DNA of 64,000 nucleotides from Paenibacillus shirakamiensis (GCF_017874255.1 NZ_JAGGLD010000004.1:62001-126000), one strand, 5' to 3'. Shown: positions 36,950 to 45,905, counted from the first letter of the stretch. Notes: generated by a model from the sequence alone, not told the origin. Numbers and translations are program-made.

Positions 36950-36963
36950 TGAAAGCGTTATTT
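36950..36963 (+). promoter_or_regulatory. cre-like catabolite repression site before the chitinase gene
   Basis: TGAAAGCGTTATTT matches the CcpA-box pattern TGNAARCGNWWWCA at all but the last two positions. Placed about 70 bases before the chitinase start, it would repress the gene when a preferred sugar is present. Confidence 0.45.
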
Positions 36964-37030
36964 TAATAGAAAAGGAGGCGCTAAAGAACGTAGCTAGTGG
37001 TTCATATTCAACATTTTGAGGAGGATAATA

Positions 37031-38791
37031 ATGAAATTAGGAAATAAAAAAGTGAAGAGATCCTTGCCACTGTTGGTTGCCATGACGATGTTCTTAGGGC
37101 TATTACCTTCAATGGTATCCGCAGCAGATCGTGGTGCTTGGGCACCTTATGTAAGTTATGCAGTGAATGATACCGTGACCTATGCAGGAAATACGTACAA
37201 AGATATTCAGCCGCACACGTCCTTACCTGGCTGGGAACCTACCAATGTTCCTGCACTTTGGTCGCTAGTAGCTGGTGGCGGTGGGGGTACAACTACAGAT
37301 ACTCAAGCACCTACAGCTCCATCTACTCTAAAATCCACTGCCTCCACAGCATCCAGCGTGTCCCTTTCATGGACAGCATCCACGGATAATGTAGCTGTAA
37401 CTGGCTACGATGTATACCAAGGTACTACTTTGGTAGGTAGCGTGAATGGTACGACGTTGTCTTATACAAACTCAGGTCTTACTGCAAATACTTCATACAC
37501 GTACACAGTAAAAGCTAAGGATGCCGCAGGCAATGTATCCGCTGCTAGCAATGCAGTTACAGTAAAGACTGCTACAGTAAGTACACCGGATACACAAGCA
37601 CCTACAGCTCCAGCAGGTCTGGCTGTTAGCGGAAGTACTTCTTCCTCTGTATCCTTATCATGGACAGCTTCCACAGACAATGTGGGTGTAACTAGCTATG
37701 ATGTTTATCAAGGTTCAACTGTTGCACTTTCTGTTACAGGCACAACAGCTACAGTGACGGGTCTTGCAGCTAGCACAGCTTACGCGTTCAAAGTAGTAGC
37801 AAAAGATGCCGCAGGTAATGCCTCTGCTGCTAGTGCTTCAATTAGTGCAACTACTCCTGCTGCAAGTGGGGGCGGGGGAACTAACAACGCAGCTCTTCCT
37901 AAGCACGTGTTGACTGGATACTGGCAGAACTTTGTAAACGGTGCGAAAAATGTTCGTCTTAGCGATGTTCCAGCTGAGTATGACATCATCGTATTGTCTT
38001 TCGCAGATATGGATGCATCCAAACCAGGCGGAATTACATTTAATGTAGATCCTGACCTGTCTAAGGCACTGGGTGGATACTCCAATGCAGATCTAATCAA
38101 TGATATCAAAGCGAAGCAAGCTCAAGGCAAAAAAGTAATTATCTCCCTTGGCGGTGAAAAAGGGAACATCAACTTAGGCAGCGCGTCTCCAAATGTGGCC
38201 AACTTTGTAAGCACCGCTTCCGATATCATCAGCCAATTTGGTCTGAATGGTGTAGATATTGACTTGGAGAACGGTATGAATGTAGCGAATCTAACAACTG
38301 CAATCCGTCAGCTTCAAGCCAAAGTAGGTGCTGGTTTCATTTTGACCATGGCTCCACAGACGATTGATATGCAAAGTAACAGCACATCGTATATGCAGCT
38401 GTACAATAACTTGAAAGACATCACTACAGTAATCAATGTTCAATATTATAACTCTGGTTGTATGCTTGGACGCGATGGCAAATGTTATTCCCAAGGTACA
38501 GTTGATTTCTTAACAGCTCTTTCCGATTTGACTCTGCAATGGGTAGCTCCATCCCAACTGGGATTAGGTGTTCCAGCAACAGCGCAAGCAGCCGGCGGCG
38601 GTTATGTATCCGCTTCTGTAGTAAATAACGCATTGAACTGTCTGGCAACAGGTAACGGTTGTGGAAGCTACAAGCCCGTTGCAAAATATCCCGACATTCG
38701 TGGCGCGATGACTTGGTCCATTAACTGGGATGGTTCCAACAGCTACGCATTTGCGAAGACAGTAAAACCTTTCTTAGTCACTCTTCCTTAA
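37031..38791 (+). CDS. Secreted chitinase, CBM5/12-FN3-FN3-GH18
   Basis: Extracellular chitin-degrading enzyme of 586 aa. Signal peptide to about residue 32 (VSAAD), then a CBM5/12 chitin-binding module (AWAPYVSYAVNDTVTYAGNT), a Gly linker, two FN3 modules (about 90-178 and 187-275) and the GH18 barrel (about 290-583). The catalytic motif reads NGVDIDLE with Glu413 as acid; the first Asp of DGxDxDxE is Asn, which GH18 enzymes tolerate. Substrate-site Gln/Tyr-rich VINVQYYNSG is present. ATG 37031 follows GAGGAGG. A cre-like site and a terminator flank it. It probably acts with the LPMO at 45931. Confidence 0.93.
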   Translation: MKLGNKKVKRSLPLLVAMTMFLGLLPSMVSAADRGAWAPYVSYAVNDTVTYAGNTYKDIQPHTSLPGWEPTNVPALWSLVAGGGGGTTTDTQAPTAPSTLKSTASTASSVSLSWTASTDNVAVTGYDVYQGTTLVGSVNGTTLSYTNSGLTANTSYTYTVKAKDAAGNVSAASNAVTVKTATVSTPDTQAPTAPAGLAVSGSTSSSVSLSWTASTDNVGVTSYDVYQGSTVALSVTGTTATVTGLAASTAYAFKVVAKDAAGNASAASASISATTPAASGGGGTNNAALPKHVLTGYWQNFVNGAKNVRLSDVPAEYDIIVLSFADMDASKPGGITFNVDPDLSKALGGYSNADLINDIKAKQAQGKKVIISLGGEKGNINLGSASPNVANFVSTASDIISQFGLNGVDIDLENGMNVANLTTAIRQLQAKVGAGFILTMAPQTIDMQSNSTSYMQLYNNLKDITTVINVQYYNSGCMLGRDGKCYSQGTVDFLTALSDLTLQWVAPSQLGLGVPATAQAAGGGYVSASVVNNALNCLATGNGCGSYKPVAKYPDIRGAMTWSINWDGSNSYAFAKTVKPFLVTLP

Positions 38792-38804
38792 CTAGTTCAA
38801 CAAG

Positions 38805-38839
38805 GAACTCCGGCTGATCGTAGCTGGAGTTCTTTTTTT
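38805..38839 (+). terminator. Intrinsic terminator of the chitinase gene
   Basis: GAACTCCGGCT/AGCTGGAGTTC stem with one G-T pair and a run of seven T. Confidence 0.88.
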
Positions 38840-38967
38840 GCGCTGAAATGGGTTAGAAGATCTTAGAGGGGGATCGCATCTAGTATAGTTTCGTTTTTAG
38901 TCTCGAGGAATGGGTATAATACAGAAGACAAGGTATACAAAATTATAGAGCGAATGGAGAGCGAATC

Positions 38968-39693
38968 ATGAATCAATCTCTTAAAGATAAGACCGCAATT
39001 ATTACTGGAGCAGGCAAAGGAATAGGGCGTGCCATAGCTATTGCTTTAGCTGGTGAAGGAGTTCACTTAGGCTTAATCTCCCGTACATTAGAGGAAGTTG
39101 AAGCTTTAGCTAGCCAGCTTCAGCAACAATTTGGCATTCAAGCTTATGCCGCAGAAGCTGATATATCGGCTGATGATGAGGTCGAAGAAGCTGTGGCGAA
39201 GCTTACGGGTTCGCTGGAGCATATTGATATTCTGATTAACAATGCAGGTGTTGGGAAGTTCGGCAAACTCTTAGAGATGGACCCAGAAGAGTGGAGACAG
39301 ATCGTAGATATTAACCTCATGGGAACCTACAACATGCTCCGGGCTGTATTACCGGGCATGGTAGAGCGTAACAGTGGAGATATCATTAATATAGCCTCTA
39401 CTGCAGGAGAAAAGGGCTTTGCCACAGGCTCCGCGTATTGTGCGTCTAAATTCGCCGTTATGGGGATGACGGAATCCGTCATGCAGGAAGTTCGCAAGAA
39501 CAATATTCGGGTGACCGCCTTAACTCCGAGTACGGTGAACACACCACTCGCTGTGAATGCAGGACTATCGATTGGCGATGAAGACCGGATGATGCAACCC
39601 GAAGACGTAGCGGAGGTTGTACTGACTGCGCTGAGACTCCCTGCTCGCGTACAATTGAAGACAGCTGGCATCTGGACGACAAATCCGCAATAA
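38968..39693 (+). CDS. SDR-family 3-oxoacyl-ACP reductase-like protein (YoxD-like)
   Basis: Short-chain reductase of 241 aa: GAGKGIGRAIAIALAGEG cofactor loop, NNAGVGKFG, Ser in INIASTAGEKG, and YCASKFA as Tyr-x3-Lys. The C-terminal half (ALTPSTVNTPLAV, then KTAGIWTTNP) is strikingly like B. subtilis YoxD as I remember it. Substrate unknown; probably a soluble NADPH reductase. Confidence 0.85.
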   Translation: MNQSLKDKTAIITGAGKGIGRAIAIALAGEGVHLGLISRTLEEVEALASQLQQQFGIQAYAAEADISADDEVEEAVAKLTGSLEHIDILINNAGVGKFGKLLEMDPEEWRQIVDINLMGTYNMLRAVLPGMVERNSGDIINIASTAGEKGFATGSAYCASKFAVMGMTESVMQEVRKNNIRVTALTPSTVNTPLAVNAGLSIGDEDRMMQPEDVAEVVLTALRLPARVQLKTAGIWTTNPQ

Positions 39694-39726
39694 AGAATGT
39701 GTCAAGAGTAGAACTGTTCCATCGTG

Positions 39727-39732
39727 TATAAT
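39727..39732 (+). promoter_or_regulatory. Candidate -10 box of the metallo-beta-lactamase-fold gene
   Basis: A perfect TATAAT. Transcription from it would start at about 39739, exactly at the base of the hairpin that hides the ribosome binding site. No good -35 was found. Confidence 0.4.
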
Positions 39733-39738
39733 TTGCAT

Positions 39739-39776
39739 CCCTCCATCTAAACCTATGGGTTAGATTGGAGGGTTTT
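39739..39776 (+). promoter_or_regulatory. Hairpin that sequesters the next gene's ribosome binding site (or terminator)
   Basis: CCCTCCATCTAA pairs with TTAGATTGGAGGG (one bulged base) around a nine-base loop, followed by TTTT. The right arm includes GGAGGG, the ribosome binding site for the TTG start at 39782. It can act as the SDR gene's terminator, as a translational switch, or both. Confidence 0.6.
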
Positions 39777-39781
39777 GTCAT

Positions 39782-40588
39782 TTGATTACATTACCTAAGG
39801 ATTTGAGTGTGTTGAAGACACTTATTGTAAATGTTGTGATGGTTGGTCAACCAGGCTCCCCAGAATGGGTGTTGATCGATGCAGGCATCCCTGGTTTTGC
39901 ACATGCGATTCTCGAACAAGCTGAAGAAAGATTTGGGAAAGGTATAGCGCCTAAGGCCATTTTACTTACGCATGGTCATTTCGACCATTTAGGATCGCTC
40001 GAAAAGCTTCTGGATTCATGGGATGTCCCCATCTATGTATCGACTGAGGAAATTCCTTATGTTACAGGCATGAAGGATTATCCTAAACCAGATCCTGAAG
40101 TGGGCGGGGGACTTATGTCTATGGTCTCGCCGTTATATCCCTATCAAGCCTATGATTTTGGTGAACGTGTAAGGCCGTTACCTGAGGATGGAAGCATTCC
40201 ATTCATGCAAGGATGGCACTGGATCTCTACGCCTGGCCATACGCCGGGGCATATCTCTTTGTATCGTGAAAGCGATCGAACTCTAATTGCGGGAGATGCC
40301 TTTATAACGGTAAAGCAAGAATCGGCCTTTGCCGTTCTCACGCAGGAGGTAGAGGTTCATGGCCCTCCCACTTATTTCACACCAGACTGGGAGCAAGCAC
40401 GGATATCCGTTCAGCGCTTAGCAGCTTTGCGGCCGGAACTAGCGATCACTGGTCATGGCCTGCCTCTATCTGGTTCTCTACTACGCACGGGGCTTGAGGA
40501 GCTAGCACGAGACTTCGAGAAAAAGGCGATTCCCGAGCATGGGCGATATGTCCCTCCTAAGGATGAGTCGAAATCGACCCGGATGTAA
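39782..40588 (+). CDS. Metallo-beta-lactamase-fold hydrolase
   Basis: Soluble metallohydrolase of 268 aa. Metal ligands are visible: THGHFDHLGS (HxHxDH) near residue 63, His in STPGHTPGH near 150, Asp in IAGDAFIT near 170, and the last His in TGHGLPLSG near 225. TTG start, with GGAGGG 9 bases upstream buried in a hairpin. Glyoxalase II, lactonases and RNases share the fold, so the substrate cannot be called. Confidence 0.85.
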   Translation: MITLPKDLSVLKTLIVNVVMVGQPGSPEWVLIDAGIPGFAHAILEQAEERFGKGIAPKAILLTHGHFDHLGSLEKLLDSWDVPIYVSTEEIPYVTGMKDYPKPDPEVGGGLMSMVSPLYPYQAYDFGERVRPLPEDGSIPFMQGWHWISTPGHTPGHISLYRESDRTLIAGDAFITVKQESAFAVLTQEVEVHGPPTYFTPDWEQARISVQRLAALRPELAITGHGLPLSGSLLRTGLEELARDFEKKAIPEHGRYVPPKDESKSTRM

Positions 40589-40889
40589 GGGAGCTAACTA
40601 GCTCTCCAAGCAAGCTCCTAGCCAAGTATCATACGCAAAGGGAGCAGTGTCCACTATAAGCATGCCACAATCATCAACGAGGCAGAAAGTGAAGTTACGG
40701 GAACCCTATTCCCGATGATTCGGCCTAGCGGACAATGAAAATGATCTCCACCCTATAAAATTCATAGATATAAGATTCAGGATTTTGCAGTGTATAGATC
40801 TGGAATATGAATTCAAGTGGACAGAGCCTTTAGGCCCCAACAAGCTGTATCGCTACCCTGCGATGCAGCTTGTTGTGTTGTGAACCTAT
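40589..40889. other. Intergenic region between convergent genes, no gene seen
   Basis: Contains only the strong hairpin at 40838-40875; the remaining sequence shows no supported feature. Confidence 0.5.
40838..40875. terminator. Strong hairpin between convergent genes
   Basis: CAACAAGCTGTATCGC paired with GCGATGCAGCTTGTTG (16 pairs, one G-T) around TACCCT. T-runs are weak on both strands, so termination may rely on stem strength. Confidence 0.55.
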
Positions 40890-41684
40890 TTATTTGTGTA
40901 CCTTCGCTGAACGAGCTTTGCCGCATCGTAGACAATAGGATCGTCCATAACCTTTTCCGTAGGCGATGATTCGTGTAATCAAGGTATGGTCAGAAAGTTT
41001 AGTGAACGGGCAAGGGTCAGGACGTGTGTTGACTTCAAGAATCCAGAGTTTGAATTGTTTGTCAATCGCGACATCCAGTCCTAACTCATTCATTAGCGGA
41101 TATTTGCTAGCAAAGACACTTGAGGTCTGTTTGGCTATTCGATTCATTTGCTTTAGTAAATGGGAGGTTTTGCGGATTCCGGCTGTATGGCGCAGTAATT
41201 CGTCTGCCGCATAGATTGTCCCTCCTTGACTACCATTCGTGACGGCCAGACCGGGTGGAGCTACACGACCAGCCGTACCTGTAGGTACCCATTTGCCTGA
41301 AGGACTGCGCTGAATCATGACCCTGAAATCATAAGGTCTCTTTTCATATTTCAGAACATGAATTCCTTGCTGTATAAGATGTTGTCTATGCTTAACGTGT
41401 CGTTTTAGTCCGAAGACAAGTCGCTCAAAAGATGAATAGGTGATATTCCGATCTCCGCTATGCAAGTTATATGTTCCCTTCCGAACTTCGACACGGATGA
41501 TTCCATTGCCCATGGAACCCGTATCGGGCTTAATATAGACCATTCCGTAGCGCTGTAACATAGACCGAAGATTCACCTTAGAGTAGCTGGACATGGCCGG
41601 GAGATATTTAATTAACTCGGGGTCTGTTGTTAGAAGGCGATGTTTGAGTAACTTGCTGGAGATACGCGGTGAATCACGTTTCAT
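40890..41684 (-). CDS. YheC/YheD-type ATP-grasp protein (endospore coat-associated)
   Basis: ATP-grasp-fold protein of 264 aa. The nucleotide-binding stretch VYIKPDTGSMGNGIIRVEV, the central RPYDFRVMIQR and the metal-binding ILEVNTRPDPCPF are clear. In Bacillus the relatives YheC and YheD are associated with the developing spore coat; the reaction is unknown. ATG 41684 follows AAGGAG; the open frame runs on to 41810, but without family-like sequence or a ribosome binding site. It is divergent from the adenylation/SbnA cassette. Confidence 0.85.
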   Translation of the reverse strand: MKRDSPRISSKLLKHRLLTTDPELIKYLPAMSSYSKVNLRSMLQRYGMVYIKPDTGSMGNGIIRVEVRKGTYNLHSGDRNITYSSFERLVFGLKRHVKHRQHLIQQGIHVLKYEKRPYDFRVMIQRSPSGKWVPTGTAGRVAPPGLAVTNGSQGGTIYAADELLRHTAGIRKTSHLLKQMNRIAKQTSSVFASKYPLMNELGLDVAIDKQFKLWILEVNTRPDPCPFTKLSDHTLITRIIAYGKGYGRSYCLRCGKARSAKVHK

Positions 41685-42034
41685 GGTAGGTGATCTCCTT
41701 TTAATGACTGCCTTAATGATCTCCCTTATAGGAATCAGGCAGCGGTTAATATCTTGGTAAAGAAAGAAGATTGTGAAGTACATAACATTTCCTTGAGTTC
41801 TATAGCACAAGTAAGGCGGAATACATGTTCAAGTCAACTAATTATCCATCGCGCACGACATGAAACGCATGTGTTTGAAGGGACGTGCAGAATGTAGCTA
41901 TTAGATGCAATACTCCTAACATCTTAATGTCTTTATTCTATGGGGGCTTTTGACCTGGGGTGCTGGGCAGGCACCCAGTTGTTCATCCATGCATAGAATA
42001 AAGATAAAGATTGTGACTTGAGGAGCGTGTAACG
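41685..42034. other. 350-base divergent intergenic region
   Basis: Between the ATP-grasp gene (minus) and the adenylation gene (plus). Apart from the nested inverted repeat at 41930-42004, no gene or sure promoter is seen. Confidence 0.5.
41930..42004. repeat. 75-base element with nested inverted repeats
   Basis: Perfect 13-base terminal arms, TCTTTATTCTATG and CATAGAATAAAGA, enclose a second GC-rich hairpin (CTGGGGTGC / GCACCCAG, one bulge). It ends 30 bases before the adenylation gene start and would fold as a long cruciform or RNA structure. It lacks a T-box consensus and a T-run. It may be a 5' leader regulator or a small mobile palindromic element. Confidence 0.6.
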
Positions 42035-43276
42035 ATGCTTGTACCCACTTGGGTTGTCGAAACATGGAACCGGATGAATGAGTATTACCCTTGGCTTAAG
42101 GAACGGTCGCTTGCTGCGGGGCAGGATTCTCATCCTTTTAGTGAGACGAATCTTCCTTTACTTTTAACAGCAGAAGATTTGGAGACCTATTATTACGACG
42201 TGGAATCTCCGCTTCCAAGGGTCATGCAGGTATCGGATTCATTACGGAGATATCTGACGTCTGGCACCAGTTCGGGGCGCCGCAAACAAATCTTTTATAC
42301 AACAGGGGATGAGGCAGCTTACTTGGATATCAAGCTAGAGGTATTCCAGCATATTCTGCAGGATACAGCTGAAAAGACAGCCATGTCTGACATGGGCACA
42401 GGTCATGCAGAAGCAACGGCGCTCGAAGTATTTCAACGCTTAGGCTATAGCGTCGAATCTATCTCGTTTTCCTTGCCGATCAGCCAGCATCTAGAGAGGT
42501 TGCAAGCGGTGAAGCCGCAGATTTTGTACACGATGCCTTCGATTCTGGAGAGACTCATTCAAGAAGCATCCAATCCAGGAAACTTAGGAATTCAGCAAGT
42601 TATTTTAGTGGGGGAGATGGCCTCGCCGTTTTGGGTTAGCCGTATAGCGGAGCAATTGAACCTTTCAGATCATCAGATTACGGATACGTATGGTTCTATA
42701 GAGGTGGGTACGATTGCGTACTATTCACATATACATGAACGTTATATTTTGACCGATGGATTGTGGGCTGAGGGTGTGGAGTCGGAGCGGCTGGGTCAAG
42801 ATTTCAGTCCATTACCAGAAGGAGAGCAGGTGCTTGTGCTGACCTCGGCGTGGCGTGAAGCCTTTCCTGTCGTGAGATATGTAACTTATGACGTAGTGCG
42901 AGATTTAAGACCTATTCAAGTGGATGGTGAACTCAGACAGAGCTTCAAATGTATAGTCAAACGCATAGGGCCTGATCTTAAGCATGGGGAGAAAATTAGT
43001 ATTTACGATATCGAAAGTAACGTTTACAAGCATATAGCATCAGCTAGGGTAACTTTGGCACTAGCTGGGAACACGCTACAAGTGTATTTGGAAGATGCAA
43101 ATCTTACAGCCGAGATCATGCATAGCGTTCAGCAGGATATTGAGCAATGTATACCGGAGATCCAGCAGATGATCATCTCGGGACTGTTGGAGCGAATTGA
43201 GGTTATCGCTGGACATGGACCCACTGAGGATAGGGATTCCAATCGAGTAAAGGGGAAACGGTTATGGTACACCTGA
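42035..43276 (+). CDS. AMP-forming adenylating enzyme (phenylacetate-CoA ligase/CapK-like)
   Basis: Stand-alone adenylation enzyme of 413 aa. The ATP loop is LTSGTSSGRRKQI near residue 72, the A5-like motif is DTYGSIEVGT near 225, and FPVVRYVTYDVVRDL near 280 stands for the usual YRTGD region. Such enzymes activate a carboxylic acid as an acyl-adenylate for CoA, ester or amide formation. It overlaps the SbnA-like gene by 13 bases, so the two are coupled and likely act on one small molecule. No carrier protein or condensation enzyme is present. GAGGAG ribosome binding site. Confidence 0.78.
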   Translation: MLVPTWVVETWNRMNEYYPWLKERSLAAGQDSHPFSETNLPLLLTAEDLETYYYDVESPLPRVMQVSDSLRRYLTSGTSSGRRKQIFYTTGDEAAYLDIKLEVFQHILQDTAEKTAMSDMGTGHAEATALEVFQRLGYSVESISFSLPISQHLERLQAVKPQILYTMPSILERLIQEASNPGNLGIQQVILVGEMASPFWVSRIAEQLNLSDHQITDTYGSIEVGTIAYYSHIHERYILTDGLWAEGVESERLGQDFSPLPEGEQVLVLTSAWREAFPVVRYVTYDVVRDLRPIQVDGELRQSFKCIVKRIGPDLKHGEKISIYDIESNVYKHIASARVTLALAGNTLQVYLEDANLTAEIMHSVQQDIEQCIPEIQQMIISGLLERIEVIAGHGPTEDRDSNRVKGKRLWYT

Positions 43277-44250
43277 AGCATGAACTTAGCGGCATGAAGC
43301 TTGAAGGGGGTATCGCAGATGTGATCGGACATACCCCTCTAGTCCCACTGCGTAGATTGTTCGAACAGGAAGAATTCAATGTGTATGGCAAGCTTGAGAG
43401 CATGAATCCTGGAGGGAGTTCCAAGGATCGCGCTGCTCTACACATGCTTCGTGAAGCGATTCAAAGGGGTGACATTACCGAAGAAAGTGTAGTCATTGAG
43501 TCGAGTTCAGGTAATCTAGCTATAAGTCTGGCGCAGCTTTGTAATTATATGGGGCTCAGGTTCATTTGTGTAGTCGATCCTCGCACGACAGAGCAGCATA
43601 AGCGAATCATTCGTGCTTTTGGAGGAGAGATTGATCTTGTAACGGAGCCGGATACGGCGACAGGTGAATTTCTTCCGGCCAGAATTGAGCGGGTACAGAC
43701 CTTGGTCAAAATGATTCCGCAGGCATATTGGACGAATCAATACGCTAACCCGGATAATGCTAAGGCCCACGAGTGCACGACCATGAAGGAGATTGCAGAT
43801 CAGATAGGCCCGGTAGATTACCTTTTTTGTGGTGTAAGTTCATGTGGCACACTTAAAGGATGTGCAGATTATATACAAAAGCAGGGGTGGTCTACTCACA
43901 TCATAGGAGTAGATGCGTTAGGTAGTGTTATCTTTGGTGGTCCAAAGGGGGCACGGGTGTTCCCTGGGCTTGGATCGGGAATAGTTCCTGGTCTCTACGA
44001 AGAGGGGCTTGCCGAGAAAGTTGTCTATGTATCCGACTTAGATTGTGTAGCGGGGTGCCTTTCTTTAATTAGAAAGGAATCCATTCTCGCGGGCGCTTCT
44101 TCCGGGGGAATCATTACAGCCATTCAGCAGTTGAGAAATGAAATTCCTGCAGGTGCTACTACGGTAGCTATTTTGCCGGATCGTGGTGAGCGGTATCTGG
44201 ATACTGTGTTCAGTGAAGGATGGGTAGAACGCCATCTGTCCCTAAAGTAG
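43264..44250 (+). CDS. SbnA-like synthase (cysteine synthase fold, diaminopropionate pathway)
   Basis: PLP-dependent fold-type II enzyme of 328 aa. The PLP Lys is in NPGGSSKDRAALHM near residue 48, the substrate loop is ESSSGNLAISLAQL, and the phosphate-binding loop is VSSCGTLKGCAD. SbnA of Staphylococcus joins O-phosphoserine with glutamate to give an intermediate (ACEGA) that SbnB turns into 2,3-diaminopropionate. The motif RVFPGLGSGIVPG is as in SbnA-type enzymes rather than in housekeeping CysK. No sbnB is seen in the window. Confidence 0.82.
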   Translation: MVHLKHELSGMKLEGGIADVIGHTPLVPLRRLFEQEEFNVYGKLESMNPGGSSKDRAALHMLREAIQRGDITEESVVIESSSGNLAISLAQLCNYMGLRFICVVDPRTTEQHKRIIRAFGGEIDLVTEPDTATGEFLPARIERVQTLVKMIPQAYWTNQYANPDNAKAHECTTMKEIADQIGPVDYLFCGVSSCGTLKGCADYIQKQGWSTHIIGVDALGSVIFGGPKGARVFPGLGSGIVPGLYEEGLAEKVVYVSDLDCVAGCLSLIRKESILAGASSGGIITAIQQLRNEIPAGATTVAILPDRGERYLDTVFSEGWVERHLSLK

Positions 44251-44564
44251 CTCAGGTAATTTGTGACAGTAAAAAGCTATTATTACTCAATCTATATGAA
44301 CACCGCAAGTGCATAAATCTAATAGAGATACAACTAAAAACCTCCAGTTTTGGGGGTGTTTTTGTATAGCGAGTTAGGCATGAAAATGAGTACGGTCCGC
44401 AGAAAGATTATCTATTTGATCAAGCAAGAGGAGACTATAGCATATGATATAATGATAGATGTGATGTTATTTACAAAACTTTACTTTGCGTGACGTGTAG
44501 GATAAGTCTACTCTTGAGGTAAATCCAATACGGCATATGCCTGACGAGGAGGAGTCCGAAAAAG
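44251..44564. other. Intergenic region, no gene seen
   Basis: Contains the terminator at 44335-44363, a TATAAT at 44448-44453 without a good -35, and a GGCATATGCC palindrome near 44532. Confidence 0.45.
44335..44363 (+). terminator. Intrinsic terminator of the adenylation/SbnA cassette
   Basis: AAAAAC and CTCC pair with GGGG and GTTTTT around a short loop, ending in T-run. Confidence 0.7.
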
Positions 44565-45809
44565 ATGTTGAAGACTGATTATGTGGATGTACTCAGTGTG
44601 ATTTCGCGTAATTTGTATGAGTCAGCCGCTCAGGTGATGCAGACATCAAGCCGCTTAATCTCGGCCAATACGTTCTGCATTGCACTGAATGATCGGCAGA
44701 GTACAACCGTACTGAAATCTTTTAATAGAGAAGCTGTAATTCTTGAAGAGGGACTCATGTTAGATAATGAAGATTCCTATTGTCATTTAGTAACAGAGCA
44801 TGCGAAGGGACCCCTTGTTATTCAGAACAACCAGACGCATGACTTAACGAAAGAGATGGATGCCACCGTTTTTGTAGGCGCTTGTTCGTTCATGGGCGTC
44901 CCGATTCAGACGAAATCAGGCGAGACCTATGGTTCGTTGTGTGCATTCGATCATAACCTCTATCAGTATAGTGATCAGGATGTAGAGTTATTTCAGTCCT
45001 TGTCGTTGTTTTTTGCGAATATGCTCGAACTTGAAGATACCCTTCATACCCTGCGACAAGTCGAAGCAGACAATCAGCGGATGTTAGAGGAAAAATCTAA
45101 TCTGCTAGCGGTCATGAGCCATGAGGTGCGAACGCCGATGAATGGGATCATTGGCATGTCCTCCTTGCTTAAGACGACAGAACTCTCAGAGGAACAGCGG
45201 GAATATGTGGATTTAATTGAGACGAGCGGAGAATCTCTGTTAGAACTAATGGAAAATATTCTAGCATACTCAAAGACAGAACATCAGCAACTTCAGCTTG
45301 ATATTCGTGCATTTCATCTGCCTTCTTTTCTCAAGCAAATTGAAGCCTTATTCCAGAAGGAATTGGAGCAACAGGGTACCTTGATGTATACTTCCATCTC
45401 GGCTAGTGTGCCAGATATTATCTATGGCGATGCTAATAAAATACGTCAGATTCTCATCAACTTATTATCCAATGCGATTAAATTCACGGAGGAGGGCAGC
45501 ATTCGGATTGAGATCGATGTCGATGCTACTACATCGATTGCTCCTCAATGGGTCGTACGCGTGAAAGATACTGGACCAGGTATTCCCCAAGAACGTAGAG
45601 GAGATTTATTCCGTACCTTTTCTCAAGTCCATGAGCCTATCGTTACAGAGGGGTATAGTGGAACAGGCCTTGGCCTCTCTATATGCAAACAACTAGTTGA
45701 AAGAATGGACGGGCAAATCTGGTTAGAGGATACCGCGGAGACAGGATGCTCATTCATTTTCTGTCTTCCGCTTCTGGAAGAAGCGCTGACTGTGGAGCTA
45801 GTACAATAA
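44565..45809 (+). CDS. Soluble GAF-domain sensor histidine kinase
   Basis: Cytoplasmic kinase of 414 aa without membrane helices. A GAF domain (about residues 10-155, with ACSFMGVPIQTKSGETYGSL) senses a small molecule or redox state; a coiled coil follows, then the phosphoacceptor motif LAVMSHEVRTPMNG with His186. The ATPase has LINLLSNAIKFT, KDTGPGIP and YSGTGLGLSI. It ends after the ATPase, with no receiver domain, and no response regulator gene is adjacent: an orphan kinase. GAGGAGG before ATG. Confidence 0.9.
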   Translation: MLKTDYVDVLSVISRNLYESAAQVMQTSSRLISANTFCIALNDRQSTTVLKSFNREAVILEEGLMLDNEDSYCHLVTEHAKGPLVIQNNQTHDLTKEMDATVFVGACSFMGVPIQTKSGETYGSLCAFDHNLYQYSDQDVELFQSLSLFFANMLELEDTLHTLRQVEADNQRMLEEKSNLLAVMSHEVRTPMNGIIGMSSLLKTTELSEEQREYVDLIETSGESLLELMENILAYSKTEHQQLQLDIRAFHLPSFLKQIEALFQKELEQQGTLMYTSISASVPDIIYGDANKIRQILINLLSNAIKFTEEGSIRIEIDVDATTSIAPQWVVRVKDTGPGIPQERRGDLFRTFSQVHEPIVTEGYSGTGLGLSICKQLVERMDGQIWLEDTAETGCSFIFCLPLLEEALTVELVQ

Positions 45810-45871
45810 CCTTACTAGCGTTGAGTGTTGTTGGGGTCTACAGCAGGCTGTTGAAGAATGGAAAATATCAC

Positions 45872-45905
45872 CCAAACAGGACGGCCCTTGGGCCGTCCTG
45901 TTTGG
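45872..45905. terminator. Bidirectional intrinsic terminator
   Basis: A 16-pair perfect stem (CCAAACAGGACGGCCC and its complement) with a TT loop between the convergent kinase and LPMO genes. Confidence 0.85.

Larger units (their letters stand above)
36631..37030. other. 400-base upstream region of the chitinase gene
   Basis: Holds three repeats of TTRCAATAARAT (36656-36702), a terminator (36714-36757), a TGTAAT-AAAC-ATTACA palindrome (36765-36780) and a cre-like site (36950-36963). No gene is seen. Confidence 0.5.

Noticed and set aside
41930-42004. T-box or other known riboswitch upstream of the adenylation gene
   Set aside because: No T-box consensus (TGGNACCGCG-like) and no terminator T-run; only nested inverted repeats are visible.
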